Shown here one piece after another: positions 1-6,909 of a stretch of 20,744 nt of DNA (position 1 is the stretch's first letter; every line of letters starts with the position of its first letter). The position numbers were made by a program, and so were the translations under genes. Under the pieces are notes generated by a model that saw only the letters and a list, made by a program, of their open reading frames with translations, had not been told where the DNA came from and searched no databases. Source of the stretch: an uncultured Oscillospiraceae bacterium (lineage in GTDB: Bacteria; Bacillota_A; Clostridia; Oscillospirales; Oscillospiraceae); contig CAAEDK010000060.1 of assembly GCA_900754605.1 (NCBI GenBank), forward strand, positions 1 through 20,744, given 5' to 3'.

Positions 1-11
1 AGGATAAATCA

Positions 12-42
12 GCCCCCAGACTCCATAATGGAGCCTGGGGGC
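12..42 (-). terminator. Intrinsic terminator after the BI-1 family gene
   Basis: GCCCCCAG and CTGGGGGC arms, extended by CTCCAT/ATGGAG with one opposed mismatch, form a strong hairpin 20 nt beyond the stop codon of the minus-strand gene. On the minus strand it is followed by TGATTTAT, a weak T-tract. On the plus side the flank is also T-rich (CTTCGTTCTCTTCTCC), so it may also stop transcription from the left. Confidence 0.75.
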
Positions 43-62
43 CGCTTCGTTCTCTTCTCCGA

Positions 63-782
63 TCAATTCCGGCGTCTGCCCAGGAAACGGAGCAGGTACA
101 GGAACAGGTTGACAAAATCCAAATATAGCTGGAGGGCAGCAAAGATAGAGGCCTTTTCCAGCATATCAGGATAACCAGAATAGTAGTGGTAAAATGTCCG
201 GATACGCTGAGTATCATAGGCAGTATACCCCAAGAACACCGCAATACCAATGAGACAGGATATGCTGTCAAAGAGGCTCAGTGCAGGGATAAACAGGCTG
301 ATCACACCAAAAATCACCAGAAACAGCAAGCCAGAGAACAGGATGGGACGGACGCCTGAGAGATCACGTCCAGTCAGACGGCCATAGACCGCCAGCACCC
401 CGAAGTAGAGGGCTGTGGCCAGGAAGGCAAACACCAGACTGGTCAGATCGTAAATCAGAAGATAGATAGACATGGTGAAGCCAAACAAGGCGGAATAAAC
501 CAGGAACATGGTCCGGGCAGCAGCCACACTCATTCGCTCGATCCTTCTGATCATCACAAAGGATAGGACCAGAGTGGCAATCAAAACAATCAGATGGACA
601 GCCGGAATCAGGATTAGTGCGTAGATCGTGGCGTTCGTAAGCCAACACAGCACTGCGACCCCGAAGGTCACCATCAGCCCCAGGACCATCCAAAGAAAGG
701 TACGGGCGGTATATTCCCCCTCGCTGATTCCGTGGGTGGAGGAACCATAGCTTCGGTCAAACTCATACGGATCAAAACTCAT
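63..782 (-). CDS. Bax inhibitor-1 / YccA family membrane protein
   Basis: This 239-aa protein is almost entirely hydrophobic. After a roughly 25-residue polar N-terminus it shows about seven membrane segments, and it ends in a short basic tail (FLGRRRN), the layout and length of bacterial BI-1/YccA (UPF0005) proteins. Characteristic stretches are FLGYTAYDTQRI and the late LQLYLDFVNLFLYLL helix. Family members act as proton-sensitive calcium-leak channels or bind the FtsH protease, but the role here is not shown by the sequence. The start follows AAAGGAG with 8 nt spacing. The gene appears monocistronic, with its own consensus promoter about 60 bp upstream and a terminator right after the stop. 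Family assignment is firm, function is not. Confidence 0.88.
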   Translation of the reverse strand: MSFDPYEFDRSYGSSTHGISEGEYTARTFLWMVLGLMVTFGVAVLCWLTNATIYALILIPAVHLIVLIATLVLSFVMIRRIERMSVAAARTMFLVYSALFGFTMSIYLLIYDLTSLVFAFLATALYFGVLAVYGRLTGRDLSGVRPILFSGLLFLVIFGVISLFIPALSLFDSISCLIGIAVFLGYTAYDTQRIRTFYHYYSGYPDMLEKASIFAALQLYLDFVNLFLYLLRFLGRRRN

Positions 783-840
783 ACGGATACGCTCCTTTCA
801 TGTGAGACAGCGCAGCTTACTTGGATTCTGGGTTGGCCCC

Positions 841-869
841 ATTATACTGGAGCACAAGGAAAAAAGCAA
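841..869 (-). promoter_or_regulatory. Sigma-A-type promoter of the BI-1 family gene
   Basis: On the minus strand TTGCTT (864-869) is 17 bp from a perfect TATAAT (841-846). Predicted start of transcription is near 834, giving a leader of about 50 nt. It lies between the end of the LTA-synthase-like gene and the BI-1 gene. Confidence 0.75.
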
Positions 870-889
870 CTGTTTTCACCTCTTCCGAT

Positions 890-2977
890 TCACTCTCCAA
901 AGGCCAGGCGGTAAAAATCAGTGTTTACGATCTTCTCTGTACACCCTAGTTTGTATTGGACAGTACGCTTCATATCATCTATATAGGCCTCCTGCTCCTC
1001 CAGCGTCATGGACTCCCCGTCTGCTGGAGTAAAGGTCTGGGTATAGCGGTCATAAAATCCCCGGTCGGTCAGCCAGCTCCGTGAACTAAAGATCACCAGC
1101 CCCGGCGCATCAGACAGCAGATCTGACCCGGCCAGCATCCGCGAGTCATATTGCAGCCCCAGCAGGTTGGAAACGGTGGGCAAGATGTCCACCTGTCCGC
1201 AGGGCTTGTCCACTACCACCGGTTCTTCCATCCCGGCTGCCCACAGGATCAGGGCACTGCGGTAGACATCAAAGTTGATGCTCCGCTCATCCAGCTGCTC
1301 CATATCCTCCGAGCTGCCGAATCTCTGCCCAGACAACTCCTCCAGTGTGTCCACATTGAAGTAGGGAATATGGTCGGCACAGGCCACGATCAGTGTATGG
1401 TCCAGTTCACCTGCCCGCTCCAAGCCGTCCAGCAGGGTCTGCAACATCCGGTCAGCCTCGATGACCGTGGCCAGATAGGCCTTAGTCGTCTCACTATATG
1501 GCAGAGGCTCCACCAGTTCCCGGTACTTCGCCGCCACCCGGTTGAAGTTATACGGCATGTGTCCGCTGATGGTCATGTAATACACATGGAAGGGTTCGTC
1601 CAAAGAAAGGTAATCCTCCATGCTGGTCTCAGCCACATAGACATCGGACTGGGGCCAGGCATAGGTACTTCCATCTGCCGTCATCTCCAGTTCCAGCCCT
1701 GTCTGGTACTGCTTCCAGGTGTAGCCCAGATTGCTATGGGAGTCGTACCGCCCGTACATATCCTCATTTCCGTGGTAGCCCAGCACTGTATATCCCAGTG
1801 CCCCCAGCTGGCGGGCCAGACTGAACCGGCAGTCAGTATGCCGCACCCCGGTCTCCTTCATGGTGATGGGGTTGCCCGCCTTGGGGTACAGACCCAGCAG
1901 ATTTTGACACTCCCCTCCAGAGGTACTGGTATAGTGCAGGGGGGTATAAAAATTGGGGAACACAAACCCCTCGTGGGTCAGCCGGTACAGGGTTGGGGTA
2001 AGCTCTGGGTCGATGGCATAACCGGAGAACCCCTCGATGCTCAGCTGGATGACATTGTACCCCTGGAAGCGTCCGGTATACTCATTTTTCGCCGTGGGTG
2101 TCACACTAGCAAAGTAACGGGCCAGCCAGGCCGTATCCTCGCTCTCTGCGCTCGCCGCCAGGGCCTCCAGATCCACCTCCATCACATTGAGGAATCCATC
2201 CGGTTCCTCCAGCTGAGGCTGTGTACCCTCCCCCTCCGGATGCTGGAGCTCCGGGCCGTCCAGACCGGAGAAGTCCTCCCCCAGGTCGTTCCGGGCTGGA
2301 ACCACGGCGTGCTGAACATCCAGACGGAGCATAGTCCACAGGCCCAGCTGCTCCACCTGATCCTCGATGTTCACATCCGAGTGATACAGCAGCTTCGGTG
2401 TCAGATCCCCCTGCCAAGGCAGATACAGAGTCCCCACTCCCAGCAGATGAGCCGCCGCCGCACTGCACAACAACCCCGCAGCCCGTCTGGCCGCCCGCTC
2501 CCCATCGGAGAACAGCCTCAGGCGGAATACGATTGCCAGAAGCACTGGAAGCAGCATGAGGATCAGGATAGGAAGGCATTTCACAATTCCACGCCAGGTT
2601 GCACCCCAATAGTCCATCAAATCATTATCAACAGCGGTATCTGCCATGCTGAACAGCGGATAGAAGGACTGCATCACCGTCTTACAAACCAGTTCTCCGC
2701 CATAGATCAGCCCCAGCAATCCAGCCAGTCCACTGGCTGTCCACCACCGATATTTTCCGGGGATCAGCTCCAGTCCAGCACTGCACACCAGCCCCGCAGA
2801 CAGAGCGAAGGCGGCTGACACAGGAAGATACTTCAGACCGTGTCCTGCCGCCAGACGCAGCACCAGCTCCAGCCACAAAAAAACACCTGGAAAAAACAGC
2901 ATTTGCCCCCATATACTTTCTGCTGTCGGCTTCTCCGCCTCCCGCCGTCCAGATACACGCAGCCCGTTCAGCATCAT
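890..2977 (-). CDS. LTA synthase-like membrane phosphotransferase (sulfatase/alkaline phosphatase superfamily)
   Basis: The 695-aa protein has about five N-terminal membrane helices (roughly residues 25-195), an acidic proline-containing linker, and an extracellular sulfatase-type domain from about residue 300. Active-site features of the LtaS family are visible. NVIQLSIEGF carries the metal-binding Glu315. T352-S-G-G-E356 supplies the probable nucleophile Thr352, matching the TSxxE motif of LtaS. GYHGN follows, and D535-H536 is the late metal pair. LtaS enzymes transfer glycerol-phosphate from phosphatidylglycerol to polyanionic chains; the exact acceptor here is unknown, and the related phosphoethanolamine or phosphoglycerol transferases remain possible. 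I chose ATG at 2977 because AGGAGGG lies 6 nt upstream; a start at 3034 would lie in the -10 element. ESF of classical LtaS reads EGF here. Confidence 0.85.
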   Translation of the reverse strand: MMLNGLRVSGRREAEKPTAESIWGQMLFFPGVFLWLELVLRLAAGHGLKYLPVSAAFALSAGLVCSAGLELIPGKYRWWTASGLAGLLGLIYGGELVCKTVMQSFYPLFSMADTAVDNDLMDYWGATWRGIVKCLPILILMLLPVLLAIVFRLRLFSDGERAARRAAGLLCSAAAAHLLGVGTLYLPWQGDLTPKLLYHSDVNIEDQVEQLGLWTMLRLDVQHAVVPARNDLGEDFSGLDGPELQHPEGEGTQPQLEEPDGFLNVMEVDLEALAASAESEDTAWLARYFASVTPTAKNEYTGRFQGYNVIQLSIEGFSGYAIDPELTPTLYRLTHEGFVFPNFYTPLHYTSTSGGECQNLLGLYPKAGNPITMKETGVRHTDCRFSLARQLGALGYTVLGYHGNEDMYGRYDSHSNLGYTWKQYQTGLELEMTADGSTYAWPQSDVYVAETSMEDYLSLDEPFHVYYMTISGHMPYNFNRVAAKYRELVEPLPYSETTKAYLATVIEADRMLQTLLDGLERAGELDHTLIVACADHIPYFNVDTLEELSGQRFGSSEDMEQLDERSINFDVYRSALILWAAGMEEPVVVDKPCGQVDILPTVSNLLGLQYDSRMLAGSDLLSDAPGLVIFSSRSWLTDRGFYDRYTQTFTPADGESMTLEEQEAYIDDMKRTVQYKLGCTEKIVNTDFYRLAFGE

Positions 2978-3033
2978 CCTGTTCCCTCCTATACAAGCAA
3001 GGCCGCAATCCGGCCGCGCCTTCTTTTCACACA

Positions 3034-3042
3034 ATTATAACA
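3034..3042 (-). promoter_or_regulatory. Extended -10 promoter of the LTA synthase-like gene
   Basis: Minus-strand TGTTATAAT has a perfect -10 plus the extended TGn. The -35 region (TCGTAA at 17 bp) is poor. Predicted start is near 3027, giving a leader of about 50 nt. Confidence 0.65.
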
Positions 3043-3082
3043 TAGATTTGATGCGATTACGACTTTTCTCTCTCAAATGGGC

Positions 3083-3133
3083 AAAAAACACTGCCGCACA
3101 TCCAGTTCCCAATAGGACACGATGTGCGGCAGT
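3083..3133 (-). terminator. Intrinsic terminator after folT
   Basis: A perfect 13-bp inverted repeat (ACTGCCGCACATC at 3090-3102, GATGTGCGGCAGT at 3121-3133) with an 18-nt loop is followed on the minus strand by G and six T (3083-3088). It starts 15 nt after the folT stop and separates folT from the LTA synthase-like gene promoter. Confidence 0.9.
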
Positions 3134-3148
3134 ATGTTCACTGGCCGT

Positions 3149-3766
3149 TCAAATCAGGTGAATAACTCCGTCCACCTGGCGGGGGATCAGGTTCATCCGT
3201 TGAAGGATGGGGAGCAGAGCCTGGAACAGAAAATACAGCACCGCCGCCTTGGGCAGGATCGTCACCATATTTTTTGCCATGCTTGGGATGAACCAGCCCC
3301 AGTAGACTCCACCCCGCACGACCGTGCTCCAAATCGACCCCAGTCCTGCATTCACTAGCAGGTTGACCAGCAGATTCGCCGCCACCAAACGCACCACGGT
3401 GATCCGCCGGCGAAAAAAGCACAATGCATAGACCAGTACTCCGACCATAGTTGACAGGGTATAGCCTGGGAAAAAATCCCCGGTTGGGTGGAGGATAAAG
3501 CCCAGGATGTCCTCCACAAAGCCAAAGACCAGCCCCATCACCGGACCACACACCAGGGCACACAGCGACCTTGAAAGGAAGCCCCAAGTGAGCTTCGTGT
3601 GGGCGATGGGGATACCAGGAATCATGGAGAGGGCCCGGGTTACCGCCACCATCAGTGCGGCAAAAACCAGCAGCTTTAAGCTGGACATGGCTGCACTGGC
3701 CTCCCGCCAGTAGGCGGGGGTAAAGGGCGTACGGTACAGATTCAGGGGGAGATGGTTGTGTTTCAT
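3149..3766 (-). CDS. folT: Folate ECF transporter S component
   Basis: This 205-aa hydrophobic protein has about six membrane segments and matches substrate-binding S components of energy-coupling factor transporters, specifically the folate type. Typical stretches are KLLVFAALMVAVTRAL near the N-terminus, GFVEDILGFILHPTGDFFPGYTLSTMVGVLVYAL in the middle and NLLVNLLVNAGLGSIW later. FolT binds folate and works with a shared EcfA/A'/T module, which is not encoded in this window, so it is probably a group II ECF system. ATG at 3766 is preferred: AAGGAGG lies 10 nt upstream, whereas a TTG at 3772 would be only 4 nt away. Folate specificity is supported independently by the tetrahydrofolate riboswitch upstream. 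Its own terminator follows the gene. Confidence 0.88.
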   Translation of the reverse strand: MKHNHLPLNLYRTPFTPAYWREASAAMSSLKLLVFAALMVAVTRALSMIPGIPIAHTKLTWGFLSRSLCALVCGPVMGLVFGFVEDILGFILHPTGDFFPGYTLSTMVGVLVYALCFFRRRITVVRLVAANLLVNLLVNAGLGSIWSTVVRGGVYWGWFIPSMAKNMVTILPKAAVLYFLFQALLPILQRMNLIPRQVDGVIHLI

Positions 3767-3770
3767 CAGC

Positions 3771-3828
3771 AAAAAACCTCCTTCTATGCTGTGGCAGCCC
3801 GTGTTCGGGTATGCCGCACAGAAGGAGG
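3771..3828 (-). promoter_or_regulatory. Riboswitch expression platform: hairpin that hides the folT ribosome site and ends in a U-run
   Basis: On the minus strand CCTCCTTCT (3820-3828) pairs with AGAAGGAGG (3777-3785), which contains the folT Shine-Dalgarno sequence. Inside the loop GGCA/TGCC and CCCG/CGGG pair further, making one long rod. Six T (3771-3776) follow directly, then the folT start codon region. The hairpin could therefore block translation, end transcription, or both. It begins 27 nt after the aptamer. Confidence 0.8.
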
Positions 3829-3854
3829 ATCATCAAATTTTCACCCTGCCATGC

Positions 3855-3987
3855 GACAGCGGGATGCGGATCACCCACTGCCGCCCCCTCCCCACTGGGA
3901 GGGCGCTGTTCGTCCGGCGGACAACTCCCCGTCCCGCCGGCACTGAAGGTCCCATATAAAGACCAGCACAGGTGACCCTACTCTGCC
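3855..3987 (-). promoter_or_regulatory. Tetrahydrofolate (THF) riboswitch aptamer upstream of folT
   Basis: Read on the minus strand, the element has the known THF class I order. GGCAG (P1) is followed by the diagnostic AGTAG. Then come GGTCACC (P2), TTCAGTG, and P3 (CCGGCGGGAC / GTCCGCCGG) with a GGGGA-containing loop. After these follow ACGAA, the P4 hairpin (GCCCTCCC / GGGAGGG), P2' GGTGATCC, GCATCCC and P1' CTGTC. UCCC of the last junction can pair with GGGA of the P3 loop, as in the known pseudoknot. P1 is GGCAG/CUGUC with one G-U pair. Unlike compact examples (about 90 nt), this one is 133 nt and carries an extra short stem (GGTC/GACC, 3948-3964) between P2 and P3. Its position before folT agrees with known THF riboswitch genes. 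It was identified by reading and not by a covariance model. Confidence 0.85.
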
Positions 3988-3994
3988 AGCCGTC

Positions 3995-4023
3995 AGTTTA
4001 CTCCTTTCTTCTCCAAAAAGCAA
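3995..4023 (-). promoter_or_regulatory. Promoter of the THF riboswitch-folT transcript
   Basis: Minus-strand TTGCTT (4018-4023) is 17 bp from TAAACT (3995-4000). The predicted start, near 3988-3990, falls right at the 5' base of the riboswitch P1 stem, which supports both calls. Confidence 0.6.
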
Positions 4024-4061
4024 GACAAACGGTATATTTTTTCAAAAAAGTTCCTCTGTCC

Positions 4062-4090
4062 TTGCCCAACGTCAAAACTTGTGGTATCCT
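4062..4090 (+). promoter_or_regulatory. Promoter of the YoaK-like gene
   Basis: TTGCCC (4062-4067) is 17 bp from TATCCT (4085-4090), which is preceded by TGG (extended -10). Predicted start is near 4097, giving a leader of about 25 nt. It diverges from the folT promoter. Confidence 0.6.
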
Positions 4091-4121
4091 TTTGTGCGGT
4101 ATTCCGGAAGGAGGTACATCC

Positions 4122-4787
4122 ATGAAACAACTCCAGCCCTCTGAAACGCTCCCTGTCGGCCTTCTGCTGGCTCTGACTGGCGGCCTGCTGGATGGATACA
4201 GCTATCTTAACCGAGGTCAGGTCTTTGCCACCGCAGAGACCGGAAACATCGTTCTGATGGGAATCAACCTGGCCCAGGGACAACTGGCCCAGGCGCTTCA
4301 CTACCTACTGCCAATCCTGGCTTTTGCCCTGGGGGTCTTGGCAGCAGAGCTACTCCGACGGAGATTCGGAGGTAATACCCGCCTTCACTGGCGCCTTCCT
4401 CTGTTATTGGCAGAGTGCGGCGCCATCCTTCTGGTCTCCTGCCTGCCCTGTGGTCCCCTGGATCCCATGGCCAACATTGTCATCTCCTTCACCAGTGCAC
4501 TTCAAGTGGAATCCTTCCGTAAGTTCCAGGGCTGTGGCTGTGTCACCACCATGTGTACCGGAAACCTGCGCAGTGGGACAGAGCATCTCTTCCACTGGTT
4601 CTTCCGCCGGGAGGGGACCGCGCTGGAGAAGGTTCGGGTCTACTATGGATTGATTGGATCCTTCATCACCGGTGCGGTACTCAGCGGCCTGCTCACTCCT
4701 CTGTTTTCCGGCCGGACGATCCTTGCCACCCTTTTCCCTCTGCTGACCGCCTTCTTCATCATGTTGCGCAGGGAAAAAACTGTTTGA
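4122..4787 (+). CDS. YoaK family (DUF1275) membrane protein
   Basis: The 221-aa protein has about six membrane helices and the DUF1275/YoaK hallmarks. These are an N-terminal LTGGLLDGYSYLNRGQVFATAETGNIV block, where the glycine-rich segment precedes the TGN motif, and a central SFTSALQVESFRKFQG stretch followed by TTMCTGNLRSG. Length is typical of the family. The function of DUF1275 proteins is not established. AAGGAGGT lies 6 nt before ATG 4122; although the frame is open further upstream (from 3972), that stretch overlaps the promoter region and has no ribosome site. The gene stands alone, divergent from folT and convergent with dpaL, with a terminator 37 nt after its stop. Confidence 0.87.
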   Translation: MKQLQPSETLPVGLLLALTGGLLDGYSYLNRGQVFATAETGNIVLMGINLAQGQLAQALHYLLPILAFALGVLAAELLRRRFGGNTRLHWRLPLLLAECGAILLVSCLPCGPLDPMANIVISFTSALQVESFRKFQGCGCVTTMCTGNLRSGTEHLFHWFFRREGTALEKVRVYYGLIGSFITGAVLSGLLTPLFSGRTILATLFPLLTAFFIMLRREKTV

Positions 4788-4823
4788 CTCTCTCTGTTCC
4801 ACCATCCGCTCCTCATTTGATTC

Positions 4824-4875
4824 AAAAAGCGCTGGACAAAACTGCCGTATGTACAGTTTTGCCCAGCGCTTTTTT
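4824..4875. terminator. Bidirectional intrinsic terminator between the YoaK-like gene and dpaL
   Basis: AAAAAGCGCTGG and CCAGCGCTTTTT plus inner CAAAACTG/CAGTTTTG, with one A-C mismatch and a 9-nt loop, form a long stem. A-runs on the left and T-runs on the right give a U-tract in both directions. It serves the plus gene ending at 4787 and the minus gene ending at 4949. Confidence 0.92.
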
Positions 4876-4948
4876 GGATTGTCCTTTCTGACAGAACTTC
4901 AACTGGCACAGCGGAGCCACGGGCTGCTCCCTCGGAGAAGCATCAGCC

Positions 4949-6136
4949 TCACTCCCCCACGATCTTCTGGTAGTTGGCCCGGTCAGTGTCCCCCTCTGTG
5001 CTGACACACAGAATCCGGGAGTTCTCGTTCAGCCCCAGGGTCCACCGCAGATCCTCCAGTTTCTCCTCATGCAGGATGGCGGACAGGACACCCACTCCTA
5101 CCGCTCCGGACTCGCCGGATATCACGGCCGGGTCCCCCGGCTCAGGCCGGCCCAGCAGGCGCATCCCCATGGCAGAGTACTCGTCTGAACAGGACAGGAA
5201 GGCCGCCGCGCCGGGGCGAATGATCTCCCAGCTAATGGTACACGGCTCGCCGCAGCAGAGCCCAGCCATCATGCTGTTCATCTCCCCGGTGACCGGATGC
5301 AGCTTTCCGTCCGCCGCCCGAGCGCTCCGGTACAGGCAATCTGCCTGGTCGGGTTCCACGATACAGGTGATGGGGCAGTCCTTCCCCATGCGCGCAGCAA
5401 AGCTGCCCAGCATTGCCCCTGCGAAGCTGCCCACTCCAGCCTGGAGGAACAAGTGGGTAGGCATCCGGCCGCCCAAGTCCTCCAACTGCTGGAACAGTTC
5501 CCAGGCAATGGTGGTGTAGCCCTCCATGATCCAGGCAGGGATCTCCTCATAACCCGGCCAAGCGGTATCCTGTACCAGGATCCATCCGTGCTCCTTCCCC
5601 ATCTGGTCAGCCAGCCGCACCGCATCGTCATAGTTCAGATCGGTGATCTCCGCTTGGGCCCCCTGAGCACGGATATTATCCAGCCGCTCCTGGGCGCTGC
5701 CCTTTGGCATATAAACCACCGATTTATGGCCCAGCTGCCGGGCCGCCCAAGCCACGCCCCTTCCATGGTTGCCATCCGTGGCAGTGACAAAGGTGAGCTC
5801 TCCCAGCTTCTCCCGGACCTCCGGCGCCATCAGGGCCTCAAAGGTAAGCTTCTCCTCCGGCCAGCCTAAACGCTGCCCCAGGCAGCGGGCCATGGCGTAG
5901 CTGCCGCCCAGTGCCTTGAAGGCGTTCAGACCAAACCGTTTGGACTCGTCCTTCACCAGAACCTGGGCCACGCCCAGTTTTTGGGCCAAATGATTCAACG
6001 AAACCAAAGGCGTAGATGCATATCCCGGAATCGTTTTATGAAAGCGGCTGGCCCGCTCCAGCCCCTCGGCGTTGGTAAGAGAGAGTGCCGCGTTTGGGAT
6101 TTCCCCCTTGGGACTGATATAATAGTTCAGTGCCAT
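4949..6136 (-). CDS. dpaL: Diaminopropionate ammonia-lyase (PLP enzyme)
   Basis: This 395-aa fold-type II PLP enzyme converts 2,3-diaminopropionate to pyruvate and two ammonia. Visible features are KDESKRFGLNAFKALGGSYA with the PLP-binding Lys74, and TDGNHGRGVAWAARQLG with Asp121, matching the catalytic Asp of the Salmonella enzyme. Also seen are AGVGSFAGAMLGSF for phosphate binding and SGESGAVGVG near the C-terminus. Length is normal for the family (about 400 aa). Two starts are possible. ATG 6142 overlaps the upstream stop (ATGA) but sits 1 nt from AGGGAGG; ATG 6136, two bases after that stop, has 7 nt spacing and is preferred. Either way translation is probably coupled to the cyclase-family gene before it. 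Confidence 0.92.
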   Translation of the reverse strand: MALNYYISPKGEIPNAALSLTNAEGLERASRFHKTIPGYASTPLVSLNHLAQKLGVAQVLVKDESKRFGLNAFKALGGSYAMARCLGQRLGWPEEKLTFEALMAPEVREKLGELTFVTATDGNHGRGVAWAARQLGHKSVVYMPKGSAQERLDNIRAQGAQAEITDLNYDDAVRLADQMGKEHGWILVQDTAWPGYEEIPAWIMEGYTTIAWELFQQLEDLGGRMPTHLFLQAGVGSFAGAMLGSFAARMGKDCPITCIVEPDQADCLYRSARAADGKLHPVTGEMNSMMAGLCCGEPCTISWEIIRPGAAAFLSCSDEYSAMGMRLLGRPEPGDPAVISGESGAVGVGVLSAILHEEKLEDLRWTLGLNENSRILCVSTEGDTDRANYQKIVGE

Positions 6137-6138
6137 AC

Positions 6139-6792
6139 TCATTCCTCCCTGTCCAGGACCGCCACCGCCCGAATGGGGGAGCCGTCCGCATCTTGATACC
6201 GCAGAGGCAGGGCAAACAATGTAAACAGACCATCCCCGATTTGATCTAGATTGGCCAGATTCTCCATAACTACGATCTCATGGTCCTGGAGCAGCTGTCG
6301 ATGTATCTTCAGTTGGGCATCCGCAATCGGATCTACCCCAATGGTATCCAATCCAACACCCTTTTTCCCGCTCTGGAGCAGGTAGTCCACAATTTTTTGG
6401 TCGATACAGGGATAATCTCCAAAATATCGTTCTGTCCCCCAATATCTGCCCCATCCGGTGTGAAACAGCAGAAATTCCGCCTGGTCAGCCAGGGAATGCA
6501 TCCGCTCCACTGCGGAGAATGGGATAACCTCCCCCTCCCTCAGTTCTGGACAGTGGATCACCAGCGCACGGCCGATAAACTGTTCCACTGGAAATTGATC
6601 CAGCGTGGTCCGGCCCGCAAACAAATGGGCCGGCGAATCCATGTGGGTACCAGTGTGGGAGTACATGGTCAGCAGGGTCTCTTGAAATCCATCCCGCTCA
6701 TAGGTGTTGGCAGGTTGAAATCTGGGAGGTTCTGTGCCGGGATAGACCGGCATTTCCCGGGAAATTAGGCGTGTCAGGTCAATGCATCTCAT
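6139..6792 (-). CDS. Cyclase family (kynurenine formamidase-like) metal-dependent hydrolase
   Basis: The 217-aa protein is a member of the cyclase family (PF04199). HTGTHMDSPAHL supplies the two metal-binding His (46, 50), Asp52 and the active-site His56, as in kynurenine formamidase; IDLTRLISREMPVYPGTEPP at the N-terminus is also typical. Family members hydrolyse formyl- or cyclic amides, so the exact substrate cannot be read here. GGAGG lies 7 nt before ATG 6792. It is the first gene of a tight operon with dpaL, which suggests that it produces or handles an amide related to diaminopropionate or another amino acid; that is inference. No other tryptophan-kynurenine genes are in the window, so calling it KynB would be premature. 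Confidence 0.85.
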   Translation of the reverse strand: MRCIDLTRLISREMPVYPGTEPPRFQPANTYERDGFQETLLTMYSHTGTHMDSPAHLFAGRTTLDQFPVEQFIGRALVIHCPELREGEVIPFSAVERMHSLADQAEFLLFHTGWGRYWGTERYFGDYPCIDQKIVDYLLQSGKKGVGLDTIGVDPIADAQLKIHRQLLQDHEIVVMENLANLDQIGDGLFTLFALPLRYQDADGSPIRAVAVLDREE

Positions 6793-6825
6793 GGTATCTC
6801 CTCCATTTCTTTGCCGGACATCTCG

Positions 6826-6834
6826 ATTATATCA
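6826..6834 (-). promoter_or_regulatory. Extended -10 promoter of the cyclase-dpaL operon
   Basis: Minus-strand TGATATAAT joins TGn to a perfect -10. The -35 region at 17 bp (TGGTGT) is weak. Predicted start is near 6819, giving a leader of about 27 nt. Confidence 0.65.
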
Positions 6835-6866
6835 TATCTCTTGCCTGGACACCACCCACTTCAAAC

Positions 6867-6896
6867 AAAAATGCCGTGCCCAGGCACAGCATTTTT
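6867..6896 (-). terminator. Terminator of the murB-to-dnaE operon
   Basis: AAAAATGC/GCATTTTT with inner GTGCC/GGCAC and one C-A mismatch forms a hairpin 13 nt beyond the dnaE stop. On the minus strand it runs into TTTTTG and TTTG. It separates dnaE from the cyclase-dpaL promoter. Confidence 0.88.
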
Positions 6897-6909
6897 GTCA
6901 TATTATCCA

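Noticed and set aside
1151..2818. Long plus-strand open frame opposite the LTA synthase-like gene
   Set aside because: No ribosome site and no recognisable protein; it is the antisense shadow of a GC-rich coding gene with clear family motifs.
3972..4121. 50-codon upstream extension of the YoaK-like protein
   Set aside because: It overlaps both divergent promoters and the 5' base of the THF riboswitch; a strong ribosome site sits right before ATG 4122.
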